Shown here: positions 46,655-59,173 of the stretch, one piece after another | Layout: the number at the start of each line of letters is the position of its first letter | Position numbering within the stretch: the stretch's first letter is position 1 | DNA from: Isoetes taiwanensis | Lineage: Eukaryota > Streptophyta > Lycopodiopsida > Isoetales > Isoetaceae | Assembly (NCBI GenBank): GCA_021234155.1 | Contig: JAJEKV010000391.1 | Location: forward strand, 1 to 64,000 | Length of the DNA: 64,000 nucleotides | Direction: 5' to 3' | Made by a program: the position numbers and the translations under genes | The notes under the pieces: generated by a model | Databases searched by the model: none | The model's input: only the letters and a program-made list of their open reading frames with translations | Told to the model about the DNA's origin: nothing

Positions 46655-48142
46655 CCAAAAGATGTTTCTATGGTTTTTTTTAGGATTGGGGAAGGGTTTT
46701 AATATTGGGGGTAGTTTTGCATGGGTTTTTTTCTGGAAATTTTAATCACACATGACCTTCTATTTTTGGTGCATCGATGGGGTTTTAATCACACATGACC
46801 AATTTTAATCACACACGACCTTCCATTTTTGACGCTCAATGGGGTTTTTAGACGTTCTAGAAGAGGTTTTGCACATCTGCTTCGGTTGTTTCTGTTTATT
46901 TCGGGTTTCTATTTGTTGGATTTTCATGCTTGCTACGGATTCTTGTTGCTTCGAACTTTTTGTTTCTTTGTTCAGAGTTTTCCGTGCTTCGGATTTCTGT
47001 ATCTTTGGGTTCTCTGCTATGAATCGGATTTCTATTTTTTTGGGTTCTTCGTTGTGAAGCAGATGCTCGATGTACATGGCAACTATTGGTTATTTCGTTT
47101 CTCTAGAGCCAGTATATTTTCACTTATTCAATGTGTATTTCTAAGATTTCAATGGTTTGTGGCCACATATGCATTTGATATATGCAATAGTTAATAAAAA
47201 AAATACAAAAAAAACCACTTTTAATCATAAGAAACCACTTAGCAAAAGCCATGGCCAAAAAGACGTCCACAAATGATTGATTATCAAGAATATACAATAT
47301 TAGCCTTTGTCCAGTTACCTAAGCCAGAAGGTTTGTTGTAGATGTTTCTAAGATTTTGGCCAAAGGTTGGGTTGGGTGATTGTTTTTTTTTTTTTTTGGT
47401 GGTGGCTTTTATTTCAATGGTTCGTCTTCTTCATATTTTTCTTATTTTGTTAGTTTCGTTTCTACGTTCTCGCGGGACAGGGGCCGGATTCATGAAAGCA
47501 GTTGTTTCCTTTTTTATGAGGGCCGATTCATGCATACATACGATTTGCAAATCTTGAGACGGTCAGAAGCTTCAGCCGCTTTCGGAGTTCGATCATATCC
47601 GAGAGCGGTCAGGCGTCTTAGCGAAGAAGCGACGCCCTTATCAGCACCTTGTCTTGTTCGCTTGACGATCTTCTGCTATCTCTGCAGACTTGCCTCTTTA
47701 GCAATCTTAGAAGCTATCGCCGGATCTTACGCTATCTCCTAAGCTTGGCTCTTTAGCGGCGATGTAAGCTTTGCCTCTTTAGCTCTTTCGCCTCGCTAGC
47801 GGCGATGCACACTGTTAAATTTGGGATGCATGTGCTGCCCCTCACGTGAGCTTATCGGGTTCGGGCTTGAACGAACCAATCGAAATGCATGTATTTGCAT
47901 ATTTTGGTGTATCCAATATTTATACTTCATAATCCAATGGTTTAACAATGGTTCAAACTTAAAAAATACAAAAGATTACACTTTAGCTTATAAGGTTACA
48001 CTTAGCCTTTGTCCAGGTTACCTAAGCCATAACTAAATCTAAACTAATCCATTTGGTTTGGCCCACTTCACGCCAATGCTTTAATTGCTCTGCATTTGGT
48101 TTCATCTGAGTCAATCTACAAAGTTCTTACCTGTCTAACATC
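46655..48142. other. No recognised gene; T-rich with short repeats
   Basis: Upstream of the NPF pseudogene. Around 46735-46850 a unit with 'ttttaatcacacatgacc' and 'ggggtttt' is repeated imperfectly. At 46850-47200 a phenylalanine-rich open frame reflects T-rich DNA, not a gene. At 47680-47810 'cctctttagc' and 'gcggcgatg' recur. Confidence 0.5.
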
Positions 48143-48690
48143 TGTTGTTGGACGAGCTTAAGAACGACGATATCCGGCTCTGCCTCAACTCGATCCGGGC
48201 GCTTTCTACCATCGCCCGGGGCTCGGTGAAGAACTTAATCCGTAAGGAGCTCATCCCATTTTTGAGTGAAAATAATGACGATGACGATGAGGTCTTGCTC
48301 GCTATGGTCGACGAGCTTGGAGCATTCATACTCTACGCTTTGTAATGGATTGAAGAAACCGTCGCTCGAGAAATTAAGGGTGTTGAACCTTTGTGTAGAA
48401 TAGGTTCGCAGATGAAGAAAAAAGGGCTCTCGTTGATTGGTTTATTCACGTCTTGAAGGTGTAGAGCTTTGTCTCATACTTCTTTCAGATTGTGTGCAAT
48501 ACGATCAAATTCGTAGGTATATTTTGCTATTTCTATGCTACACAATATGTAAGACTTTGACATGCAAAATGCAGAGACTTGGAGTAGGAGAATGGTTCAC
48601 AAAGACGAGTTTACGCACGCTATTTGTTTCACATTGCTTACCCAAAGCTATCGATCCATCGCGCGGTGAGTTGAGAGCTATCAACTCCTA
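48143..48690 (+). pseudogene. PP2A scaffolding subunit A (PR65), N-terminal pseudogene
   Basis: Three blocks match the first HEAT repeats of the PP2A A subunit, which scaffolds the catalytic and B subunits. The first (48143-48345) reads LDELKNDDIRLCLNSIRALS, then KELIPFLSENNDDDDEVLLAM, and ends in a stop instead of continuing. The second (48355-48460) has VEPLCRIGSQMKK and, shifted, ALVDWFIHVLKV; about 20 residues between the two blocks are missing. The third (48575-48690), after a likely intron ending ATGCAG, reads GEWFTKTSLRTLFVSHCLP. The remaining 450 residues of the protein are absent. Substitutions at normally invariant positions show long decay. Confidence 0.88.
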
Positions 48691-49580
48691 AATCGTTTTT
48701 ACACAAATGGCTAAATCTGCAATGTCCGTATGGTTCAAGATATCTAATTCCTTCTTTCTAAAAAACTAGATCCAATCGACAAGTTGTGAGTTAAGTTATT
48801 CCCCTCAAGGAACCAAGGGGTTCCTTGGTCATTTACAAGCACTTTATTGCTTGTCGCTTTTTCTCGAAATTTTCCTCGCGGGTTTTCGGGATAGCATTAA
48901 TCCAAACCATTTAGGTTGTTATGCTACTGTACAAGTAAAATTTCCCGATTGGCTTTTCCTAAGAGATACAATAACCCCAAATCTTCATATTCATGGTAAT
49001 AGATTATCTTTGTCTTTTGATGACATTTCTTCAAGTACCACATCTTACAAACCTCTCAATAACTATAACAAGCCAAAGTTACTGCAGTATTCATCATGGA
49101 TGCTTGTAGATTGTTTGATCTCTCTCTACATAAGCGTATTCAATGTGCGCCAATAAAAATGCTTTCGAACCAATGCAATTTCACGCTCAAAAACCCATGG
49201 ACACAGACTCTAGCAACCCGCACATAGAAGTAAATTCTTAAATTGAGATTTCCATGATACATAACTCCCAATACCATAGTTAGAAGTTAGGAGTTAGCTA
49301 ACGCCTAACGATAATAACGCCTAACTAGCTATTCTCAAACATACTAACGTTAGTTTCGCCAAAAAAAAAAAAAAAAAAAATTATATCCCTCTATATATAT
49401 GATTATTAAAAAAAAGGCCAAAAAGTATTTTAGAATTATGTATACCGACTTTTTAGGCGCCCTTTTTTATTCCCGACTACACACCCATTTGTTTCGGCAA
49501 GAATCAAGGCCTTACAGCATACCGGTGTGCTTCATCGGCTACTTTCGGGGCTTGCCTCACCTAAGCCGGCACAATCACAC

Positions 49581-49689
49581 TGTTTCGCCACCCTCTCTAG
49601 GTAAGGCACCTTCCCCGCGGAAGCGCAAGCCAAATTGTTTCGCCACCCTCTAGGTAAGGCACCTTCCCTCTGTGAACTGCAAGCCAAAT
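49581..49689 (+). repeat. Two-copy 55-bp tandem repeat
   Basis: Both units have 'tgtttcgccaccctct', 'aggtaaggcaccttcc' and 'gcaagccaaat'. Unit borders are about 49635/49636. Confidence 0.9.
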
Positions 49690-50069
49690 TGTTAAACTTT
49701 TAGTATGGTGGTTGCAGAACTCCTGTAGCGCCAAGCAACTGAAAGCCGGGGACTCTAGACTCTGCAAAAAAACCCTCCGGTAAGTTATTAAATTCGGCCC
49801 GGTTTGGAAAATTTCCATATCCCGGGCCTTGCTCCCCTGCTTTTTTCCTTTGAGTCCTTCCTTCCTTGGTAAAGATCTAATTCTGCTTATGCCTCATTTA
49901 GTCCTTTGATTCCAATGCATCTTTTGCTTGAATTGTCAAACTATTTAATCCTTTATGGCCTCAATTTAATTGATTCCGGTGCCCAACCAAACTTCAATTT
50001 TGGCATGAGGGAGTTGCAAATTTTGCTCGGAAACCGAGGAAACCAAATTGTACGTTTGTTATGGTGCTT

Positions 50070-50175
50070 GTAGAACTCCGCACCGCCTTGCGAGGCAAAG
50101 CGGCGCCAGTGCAAAAAAAAAAAAGTAGAACTCTGCACCGCCTTTGGTGGCAAAGCCCGGGCCCAAAGTAAAAAA
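50070..50175 (+). repeat. Two-copy about 54-bp tandem repeat with A runs
   Basis: Both units share 'gtagaactc', 'gcaccgcctt', 'ggcaaag' and an A run. A more distant third unit may lie at 49712-49780. Confidence 0.75.
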
Positions 50176-50299
50176 AAACCTCCCAGTAAGTTCTCACATT
50201 TCAATGCTTACCTTAATTTTAGTATTCAGTTTTTTAAAGCTTTGAATTGAAAATTGCTTCCAAAGGATCGCTCAAAATATGAGCACCTCATCCATGCTT

Positions 50300-50570
50300 A
50301 GAAAATTTTGAGAACCCTCCATGGATTTGTAAGGTCGGAATTATGATTTTATACCTAGAGATTAAACGTCCTGACCGCAAAACCCATTTCATTTAATGGG
50401 CCAAAACATGCGAGTCGGTACATCTTTAAATTCTACTGTGTAACTCTAAGGGGAAATCAATTTTCCCGAGAATAGAGCCCCGTTATGTATAAATTTTGAG
50501 AAGGCTCTATCGATTTTGTGGTCGGAATTATAATTGATGCCTACAGATTAGAAATCCTTAACTGCAAAGC
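50300..50570 (+). repeat. Imperfect direct repeat, period about 190 bp
   Basis: The block 'aaattttgagaa' followed by 'ctc', 'gattt' and 'ggtcggaattat' occurs at 50300-50345 and 50489-50532. Each is followed by a similar 'agattaaacgtcctgaccgcaaa'-like stretch. Confidence 0.75.
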
Positions 50571-52388
50571 CATGAATCGATTCTGCAAGTCCAGGCAAAA
50601 ACGTGAGGTAGACAGGTTTGTTTTGAGATGATATTCTCTGTTTTTTGCAAGTCATAATCCTCTGAAACGATAAGCTTTTCAAGCAATTTTACCTTGGGCG
50701 TGATAACTAGCCCGCAAATAGGTATTCTAAAACCAAAATTAGTGCCCATCTCAAATCTAAGGACAATAAAGATATTGTGAATCAATGGGGGCTCTGTTTT
50801 GGGCCCTGCAAATTAGTACTACGCTATGCCCATGGGTTGCTGGAGTTGCCTTCTGATTATCCTGCTTATTCTCTTAGTTCCAGCTTTGACAAAGCTTCAT
50901 TAACAGGCTCCGATTCAAGGGCAAACAGGGCCGAAATTTGAAGGCACAAACCTCTCCAGATCTCAATGAAGGGTTTCACAGGCAGATACCGTTGCATTTG
51001 CGTGATTGAAAGGCAAACAGGCCCGCATTTGGAGGCAAAGAGGGCCGGATCTCAAACATTCAAATGAACAATACAGTGTTATGGCCTTATAGTTCCAAAC
51101 TCAGTTTCATGAGCTGCCTGTCTCAACATCTATATGGCCCCAAATTTTGGATTGAATGATGGAATCTCGCTGCGACCTCAGTCGTTTCTCATCATGTCTG
51201 GCCTCAGGCTCTGGAATGCAGATTGTGCAGGCCGTGGTGTATAAAATAAAAGAATAGCAGACAGACGGCAATATGGCCGTGAGACCCAGCAAGCCAATGG
51301 TTGCACGCAGTTCTAGTTCAAATAATTCAGAAAAGATATGCTGCGGTATGAAATTTTTTTGCCTTCTTTTAGGCTAGTTCGAGATGCAAAAGGTTTTTGT
51401 TACGCCCACGATTGGCCCAATCTTTTCATCTCGCCCCACAAACATAAAAATCCCTCAGACTATCGAATTCCCTTTGTACAACGGGCTTCCCAAAGAATGA
51501 GTGCCACTTTCGGTATGGTGGTGATTGAGCTTAATTTTTCTTAGACATTTATAACGCGACACCCTACGGATGCGGCCGGGAAGCGGGATGGTGGTCGAGC
51601 CCTGTTTAACCAGAGGAGCAACGATTGAATGCAACCAGGGTGAAATTTAGGCAGACTTAGATTTGCAGTCCCAGGGAACACAAAAGTTCAAAAACCACAT
51701 CTGCAGTCAGACATTTGAGCTGCTCTAAAACCTCAATTTTTATCTCTGAAGTCTGAACCCTGTTTCTCAATAGGCTGCTCCCAATTTTCAACCATCTCCA
51801 AGGTGCACTTTGCCATGGTACCCACCAGAAGAATAGAAGAGAGATTAATACCTTAAGTTTCTCTCCATGAAAAGCTGGAGATAAAGATGGCTAGAAAACC
51901 TTGCAGCATAACAGAATTCACACTTCGAGTTCAGAAATCTGTTGGTTCGGTAGACGCTCAGTCTCCTATATGTCAACATATTATGTGATTGCATTATTTT
52001 GCAACGGCAAATTGAAACCAACATCGAATAATCAACATTAATGAAACATGAAGGCACCTAATGTTCATGCAAATATATTGTACTTAAGTGGAATTTAGAT
52101 TATCTGCAGGCATTCTGCTAACAAAAATCTATTCATTTTTTGCAAAGTATTGTCCATATCTACAACTTTGACTCTTTTTATTATTTCATAGTGCAATAAA
52201 GCTCATTCGTACATCCTCTTTTTTTTTTTTTTTTTGGATATAGTTTCAGCTGCTTACCTATTGATCTTAACATTAGAGATCTTATGTATTCATGACATCC
52301 ATAATGCACTGCTATCATTAGTAATCAGTAACTTGCAAAATAATGATGGACTATTTAGAATAAAAGGGAGGTACACATGTTCGTAGAT

Positions 52389-52473
52389 TGATATGTACAT
52401 TTTTACAAATGCCCAGCATCAAATATTTATTTGATATGTACATTTTACAAATACCCATCATCAAATCTTTATT
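52389..52473 (+). repeat. Two-copy 43-bp tandem repeat
   Basis: Units at 52389-52431 and 52432-52473 share 'tgatatgtacattt', 'acaaat' and 'catcaaat' with four or five differences. Confidence 0.9.
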
Positions 52474-52906
52474 TGAGCCTTAAGCACTTGGAAAGTACAA
52501 TTTTTGAAACTTACAAGGGGTGCACAGAAGCCCGCCCGATGGATAAAAAAAAAAAGATCTGCTTTGTGCCCTTGATCTTGCATATGGCAGTAAATAACAA
52601 TGCATATAGCTTTTTCTTAATACGCATAGCTCTTGCTAGATTATATGCTTTAATATTTGTTCTTTCACATGCAAAGATTAATCAAGAAGTTGGAGAATAT
52701 TGTGTCCGGGAGTATTGTCCAAGATCAAATTTGCTCAAATAAAACCAAGATTGGAAATACCGACAAGTGATCAACATGTCACCTAAAGCGTCCTGTGTAT
52801 AAATTGACTATCACAACATTTTATAGTCGCTAAACAATACAATAAACTAATCTAATGTTGTGTGATTTTTTTATAATCATTATTAGGGTTCAAGCATTAG
52901 AAAGCT

Positions 52907-53700
52907 ATGATGGTGAAGATCAACATGCTTCGAAATGAACCAAAGGCAAAAAGAAAAAAATTAAGCCCAAAGGTTGTCACAATTTAATACCCATATTTTG
53001 TTTAATTTTTCATTTTGTTATTTCATTAGGGTTTCTAACATTTAACTTCTAATAGATTGCACGTACTTGGTTCAAGTGATACTATATGCAATGAGACCAC
53101 AAAAGTTTTAGGACACCGTCTTGACGCGACAACAAAAGTACTATGCTCGAAAAAAACTGAAGAAGATTCCTAGGTAAGCAATTACGCAATTTGATATTCT
53201 GGAAACGTGATAAACTAAAATGATGTTTTCATCATTTGGTTACAGCAGTGAGAAATTGCAAAATTGCCATACGGATCTTGAAGCTTCCAGGTGCAAATCA
53301 CAAATCTAAATCTTGGTGAATGTACCAATGTACATAATATTACTAATAGAATGTTTGAATCTAACAGGACTGATTGTCCAAAAGTAGACGGTAAACAAGA
53401 GCACGAAAATGTTGACCTTGAGCACAAAGAGAAATTATCAACAGACGAAAAAAGTCATCTAAGGTCAGTATCAATCTTGCATTTGTTCAAATTCTATATA
53501 TTTATTTATTATGAGTATGACATTTCTATGCTTTTAACCTCATTGATACAAAAGGATATATCCCTAATCACATATTCAAATGGAACAGGAATGGCCATTC
53601 AAATTCAAACAGTAAACAAAAAAATACACCTCCTGACATTGAGGATGAAGAGCAGCCGTCAAACACAAAGAAAAGAGGCCGTCCAAGGTTAGCACATATT
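52907..53700 (+). pseudogene. Helitron N-terminal exons with AT-hook-like motif
   Basis: Several short exons bounded by AG and GT are visible. The first starts MVKINMLRNEPKAKRKKL. One at about 53040-53174 ends at GTAAGC, and another at 53395-53465 reads EKLSTDEKSHLR before GTCAGT. One at 53590-53690 ends KKRGRPR before GTTAGC. The KRGRPR segment is an AT-hook-like DNA-binding motif. The exon borders are inferred from frame and splice signals only. Confidence 0.5.
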
Positions 53701-54139
53701 TTATATTGGTCCAAATTCTGTACATTTATTTATTATGAGTATAGTATCTTCGTATAACACAGATAGATTTTAAAACTTAGCAAGCCAAAGGTTACTACAA
53801 AAATTACTTTTAAACCTTCGTTGACAAGTACTGACCCCTCACTTGGTGTTTGTTGGCCACGGCCACGTGATTGTCGAAAAGTGTGTGTTGTACTGTTATC
53901 GAAGGTTGTGAGAATGTTTTACTAATTCATATCCTAGTTTCTGATGGTGTTGTTGATAAAAATCCGACACTAATATAGGAATTGGCGTATGTTTTAGTAA
54001 ACATTCGATCGATACCAAGCCATACGTAGCCGACCTATATGTACTAAATCATTCTACATCCGATTAATAGATGTTTAACACCATGTTTGATTGATAAATA
54101 GAAAACCTTATCACATCGATTGTGATTTTTTTCATCATT

Positions 54140-56630
54140 ATCTATAATAGGCTATCTCCGGCCAATCTAGAAGGCCTTCCTAACGATGAAATAGCCAAGA
54201 TCATAGGCGTCATAAATACCGTCCGAGACTATGAAGCCCAAAAAAGATGAAGAAAATTGCTGCCTCAGCAATAAAACAGATACCAGCATGCTCAATAGAT
54301 CCATTCTCAGTTGGTCCAATAAACAAGCAGAAGACCAATCTGTGTCATAAAAATATGAGTCCAAGTTCCATGGAGGCCATATCAGTATGGCCTCCATAGA
54401 ATAAAAACAACCAAAAGTCTTTGTCATTAGCGTCAACACATCAAATTGGAACAACTTGTTTCCCAAGACTTGGCAAGACCAAATAGATATGATGCAACAA
54501 GACATAAAGCCGAAGGAGACGAACCACTGAAATGGACAAAAAAATGCAGCATATGCCACATTGACTTACTTAACTCCGAAAACATGTCGTTTTGTTGCAA
54601 CAATGGTCGCCGCCTACTACCATCTCTCGAACCTCTGCCGCAAACCCTAGAGCAACTTTACTCGATCCACGAGTTTTTCTAACAAATCGCGTGTCATAAA
54701 TAATTTGTTACGTTTCACCGCTTTTCAGCGGAGGGTGATTTCATGGACCTCAAAATGCCGTCATCGTTGTTTGCAATTATGGGCCGTGTATATATCGCCG
54801 GCTCCTATCTGCGGACATACCTCTGAGCACCCTTCATTGGTACATATATAACGACAACTCAATGAGGCATACTATTGCTGCTAATATGCAACTGCCATCC
54901 ACATGGATTATGCAAGTTGCCACAGTCTTGAATGCCATCAATCCATACGTTAATGAACTGAAAACAGTAAAAGAACTACACCCCATGCCCACGAGACTTA
55001 TGCTCTCGGACCCTCCACATCGATGAAATAGGCCGCTATTGTCCACGCCAACAATAGCATTACTATAAAACCGAGGCGCAATGGTGCGGATGCGGCGCGA
55101 CCATAATCACGTATTCCTAAGTATCCTCGATCCTACATATGAACCACTTCAATACCCATTGTTCTTCCCACATGGCACATTAGGATGGCACCCACATAAT
55201 GACCAAAAAATGTCCCAAATAGACTGGTACCGAACTAGACTACTTCACGAGCCTCGCTTTTCACAATTAGGCCGATTGTGCGGTGAGTACCGGGTTGACA
55301 TGTACTCTAGAGTCGAAGAAGAGGCGTCTCAACTACATTGCAATCGAGGGGTATCGATTTAAATCTAACATGTAAACATGAGGATGATTTCATCGACAAC
55401 CGAGGACGACAATTCGCATTACAAAACTCTCCCAGCATCCTTCCTGGGCTCCAGACAATGGTGCACCGTCCAAGTAGCGAGGGGGCCCGCAAGCTCGCAA
55501 AAGGGTCAAAGGAAGACCGAGCTTCTTCATAACTATGACAACCAACCCAGCCTGGCCAGAAATAAAACATAAACTACACCCCGGCCAAAACGACCGACAA
55601 CCCCTATCTTGTTGTTGTCCGGAGCGTTACCCGCGAGAGAGTCCAACACGCCAAAGAATATTATCCGAAAGTATCTCGGACCCATATCTTACATGATGCA
55701 TGTCATTGAATTCCAAAACGTGGACTACCCCATGGACACATCGTTGTAAAGGCGAGCATGAGATCCCAATAGACATGATCGATAATCTAATATCTGCCGA
55801 ACTACCAAAGGACCCCACACTCCGAACTATGCTTGGTTGAGAAATACATGATCCACTGGACACCGCGAGGCGTTGCCTCAAGGAAAACAACAAATCTGCT
55901 ACAACTACCCAAAACCGTTGAACCCAACAACACACATCGATGAAAAGGGATACGCATAAATACAGACGCCGAATAACGAAGAAGGCGTGAGCGTCGTTCG
56001 CGACATCCCATTTCTATTGAGAGAAATGGACCGCCATGTCTATGTCGACGTCAGATCGACCCGTGCATATATTCGCGATACCTTTCGGCTACATATACAA
56101 AAGGCTTTGATTTCGTTTTCACATCGATGGGTGCAAAGCACACACCGAAAGCACAAACATTCAAACCATCGGTTTTAGCGGACACTGGTGATCACGGTCG
56201 CACAAAAAAATGAAATCCAAGATTATATTTTCGCCGCGATATCTATCATCGATGGAAGCCACATGGAGAATCATGTCCTACCACATGGCCCGAAAAACAC
56301 CCCTCCGTAAAAAGTGCCTCCCCTACATCTAGAAGGGCACAAATGTAAAACCGTTTGTAAACACATCCACAAACAGGAATCTCCCTCGTTAGGCGGATAT
56401 TTCCCTACGACCGCTTGCTCCCAAGTTTGACCCGGATTACCTACATCGGTATAACGAACAATACACTTCCACTACATCGAGACCGGGCATTGTCCTCAAG
56501 CCCACCGACCATCTAGAGCAAAAGTCGCAGGCACAACCCAAAACATCATCCACTAAAGAACAAGAGGCGGTTAATGAAGAACACGACTACTACTTCCAAA
56601 GGTTGGAGAGCCCTTCTACCTTAGACTAAT
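54140..56630 (+). pseudogene. Helitron Rep (HUH endonuclease) part, decayed
   Basis: A cysteine-rich block at 54540-54660 reads KCSICHIDLLNSENMSFCC and then PSLEPLPQTLEQLYS, the typical Helitron entry domain. At 54860-55015 comes RHTIAANMQLPSTW, then INPYVNELK. At 55115-55320 comes DPTYEPLQYPLFFPHG, then MSQIDWYRTRLLHEPRF and GEYRVDMYSR. The HUH motif PHGHIVV lies at 55728-55749, one base out of frame with the preceding IEFQ. At 56240-56280 YLSSMEATWRIMSYHMA matches the conserved 'EA.WRI' block. The Rep nuclease would cut and join the transposon ends. Confidence 0.85.
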
Positions 56631-57012
56631 CCTACTCCACAAAGCCGCGATCTTGGGGCTAACTCAAAATTCCGCGAAAGCTTGATGCGAAACATATCAA
56701 GAAACCGCGAGGCCATGGGATTAATTGCACCAAAGAACCAAAGCCATAAATAAGAATGTCACGGGGAGGCAATCTCATGCCTACGCACCCGACCGTCACA
56801 ACTACGATTCCTATTACGGCGTTACTAATACTAGATTACGGACCAAAGACTCCAACTATGGGAAACATTCCAAGACCACATGATAGCCGAGCTTCCTACA
56901 ACATACCCGGAAAACCAATCATTGCACAAAGAATGAAAGCCTCCTAGCCATCAACAACATCTTGATCCAAAGACGGAACCAACTTTGAAGCTTTTGGTGC
57001 GCACAACATCCC

Positions 57013-58463
57013 ATGCAGAGAAGTACGAATGAGCTCACCAAATTCCCCAGACCACGAAAGCAATTACCTTACAAAGAGCTCAACCATGTCGAGACCATGA
57101 ACCAAAACCGGGCCTCGATCTACACATACATATGCAAACTTATCAACAACAATAACTCCTCCCCCAATCTTCCGGTGTGCGGAAAAGGCGAACAGGAAAA
57201 ACATCGTCGGCGAATGCCATATGTCTCTACATACGAGGACTCAACCAAATAATCCTACCATGCGCCACTACGGCATTAGCATCATCGCAATACCACGGAG
57301 AAGCGCACACTCTCTTTCAAATACCCGTCATCGACAACAATAGCGGAATCCATTCGCTACTTGACCCACATTCCCCAAGGGCCCTACCGGATCAACACCG
57401 CGGCGGCAATCATATGGGACGAGTTTCCCATGGCAAACAAAGGATCATAGAGGTCGGCGTCGCCCTCCTAGAACATAACGGGCATAGTCCATTCGAGGAA
57501 AACCGTTTATAGCGACCCGGTGATTTTAGGCAGATCGCCCGTCGTCAAGCGAGGAGGAAAACGGCAACAATAAACGCATCCATCATCTCCTCCCACTGTG
57601 GAACCACTTCGAAGTCCTAGAGCTCAACGAACCAGTAAGAAATGCAGCCGACCCAGACCTCATACGATTCGTTGATGACATCGGAGAGGGCCGTCTACTC
57701 AATGACATTCCACTAACACTATTCAAGACAACAACCAAAATAGAGGACGCCATCAACTTCCTGTATAACGCATATATATTGCTAGAACACGCCATATGCG
57801 AAGAAGAGAGCATTCTTATCTCAGAAGAACATCCCCGGCCGACGAGTTCAACATCGAAATCATACGAATGATCTTGGCAAACTACGAAGCTACTTTTAGC
57901 GTCGACAGGCTCGTGAAAATGACCGGACCATCGAGGACCATCCAATGGCGACAACAGACTTCCTCCGGCTGGCCACAAGCACCCGGCTTCCACAACACCG
58001 AACTCAACTAAAGCCCAATACCATATGCCACATCACAAAAACATTAGACAAAGACGAGGACTCGTGAAAAATGCCGGGGTAATGGTATGCTCAATGCATG
58101 CCAAATTCGTGACCGTCAGACTCCTAACAGGCCAACCACAGCACGTGGGAAACATACACCCCATATCCCGGGTCGACTTCTTCCACCAACCGGACAAGCG
58201 GCCCTGGACAATCCACAGGGCGACAACTACCACTACGACCCGCGATATTCGACAACATTCCCACGGCCACCGCGGGACTCCTCTCGACAAAATAGTCCTC
58301 GACCTAACTGAAGTCTTCACACACCGGACAACTATACGGCACTCCTCACACGCGTGCAGAAAAAAGAAGATGTGGGCCGATCCTTCTTGACGAGTCCAAC
58401 ACCAGCAAGACTACAACCAACGTCGTCTACAAGGAACTACTTCCATAAACAAGGTGCGTACCC
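57013..58463 (+). pseudogene. Helitron SF1 helicase part, decayed
   Basis: At 57170-57200 a cgGKxGTGKT Walker A box is recognisable if one base is restored in 'ggcgaacagg'. The frame 57177-57512 continues AICLYIRGLNQIILPCATTA, then FQIPVIDNNSGIHSLLDPHS, and a shifted frame at 57405-57435 gives IIWDEFPMAN (Walker B, DE). At 57510-57660 comes GDFRQIAPVVK, then LELNEPVRNAADPDL and FVDDIGEGRL. Near the end come DLTEVFTH and a shifted TALLTRVQKKEDV, the 'vyVAlSRv' box. This is the Pif1-like helicase that drives strand displacement. Confidence 0.88.
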
Positions 58464-58470
58464 AAAAAAA

Positions 58471-58491
58471 AAAAAAAAAAAAAACACTCCA
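58471..58491 (+). repeat. A run
   Basis: About 21 A residues lie just after the Helitron stop codon. Confidence 0.9.
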
Positions 58492-58509
58492 TCCATCTCA
58501 TGCCCCTGG

Positions 58510-58556
58510 GGTGTAGATGGAGCACCGATCCCCTCAAGATCGATGCTCTCTACACC
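58510..58556. other. Hairpin downstream of the Helitron gene
   Basis: 'ggtgtagatggagcaccgat' and 'atcgatgctctctacacc' form a stem of about 19-21 bp with a 7-base loop. Helitrons carry a hairpin near their 3' CTRR end, and CTGG occurs about 20 bases further on. The spacing is longer than usual and the flanking T is missing, so this is only a candidate. Confidence 0.5.
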
Positions 58557-58631
58557 ATGGGCGCCATGACCAACTGGCCTGCAGGGGGTTCGACGAGGGG
58601 GTGCCAAAGGGCGCCACGGCGCTTAAATTCT

Positions 58632-58633
<2 letters not shown>

Positions 58634-58665
<32 letters not shown>
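58634..58665 (+). repeat. (TA)n microsatellite
   Basis: About 15 TA units, with more scattered TA runs to 58697. Confidence 0.95.
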
Positions 58666-58669
<4 letters not shown>

Positions 58670-59070
58670 ATCCCTTATATATATATACAATTATATAAGA
58701 CACCCCTTATATCTAGATTTTGTCGCCGCAGCCTCGGCCCATTTTTGAGATCAACGGTTGAGATGAAAACATGCCAAACCACCCCAAGCACCCCCCTTGG
58801 GTATAAAGATTGAGGTGTCACGACTTCAGCCATCGAAGGTGCAAGATCTACGGTTCAGATGGGGCCACCTCATGATCCCCCTATTTGGGGCTTTTAATAT
58901 GGGCCATTGGATTCAGGGATTCTATCTAGACCGTAGAGTAACCATAAGGGGTCTGGTCGCATAAGCCTTTTTTCCCCTCTGCTTTCCAATTTGGAGCATC
59001 CGGCAGTTAAGGCATCATGGCAAAAATAGAATAGAAGGTATTGTTCTGTCGGATAGCTGCCTGATGGATG

Positions 59071-59173
59071 TTTTGGTCGCTGGAATGGAAGCAACCACAA
59101 AATGCATGTCGGATCGGATCTGCCGGATATTTTGGTCGCTGGAATGGAAGCAACCACAAAATGCATGTCGGAT
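59071..59173 (+). repeat. Two-copy 44-bp repeat, period 59
   Basis: A unit with 'ttttggtcgctggaatggaa', 'gcaaccacaaaatgcatgtc' and 'ggat' occurs twice without a mismatch (59071-59114, 59130-59173). Confidence 0.95.

Larger units (their letters stand above)
48700..52880. other. No recognised gene; several tandem repeats
   Basis: Frames such as 48851-49156 and 51338-51544 are open but have no signature. A 19-20 base A run lies at 49362-49380 and a T run at 52219-52237. Tandem repeats are listed separately. Confidence 0.5.
52907..58463 (+). mobile_element. Autonomous-type Helitron, decayed Rep-helicase gene
   Basis: The region holds the N-terminal exons, Helitron-like N-domain, HUH Rep nuclease and SF1 (Pif1-like) helicase of a rolling-circle transposon, in order on the plus strand and ending YKELLP-stop at about 58463. 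Nearly every motif is intact as sequence, but one-base shifts separate them. The terminal TC and CTRR ends could not be fixed. The element would move by nicking, displacement and rolling-circle replication. Confidence 0.88.

Noticed and set aside
46829-47194. Hydrophobic membrane protein ORF
   Set aside because: Phenylalanine and leucine content follows from T-rich DNA, and no family or conserved pattern is seen.
58570-58600. Helitron CTRR terminus at CTGG
   Set aside because: Spacing from the hairpin is too long and the 3' flanking T is missing. Not strong enough to fix the element end.
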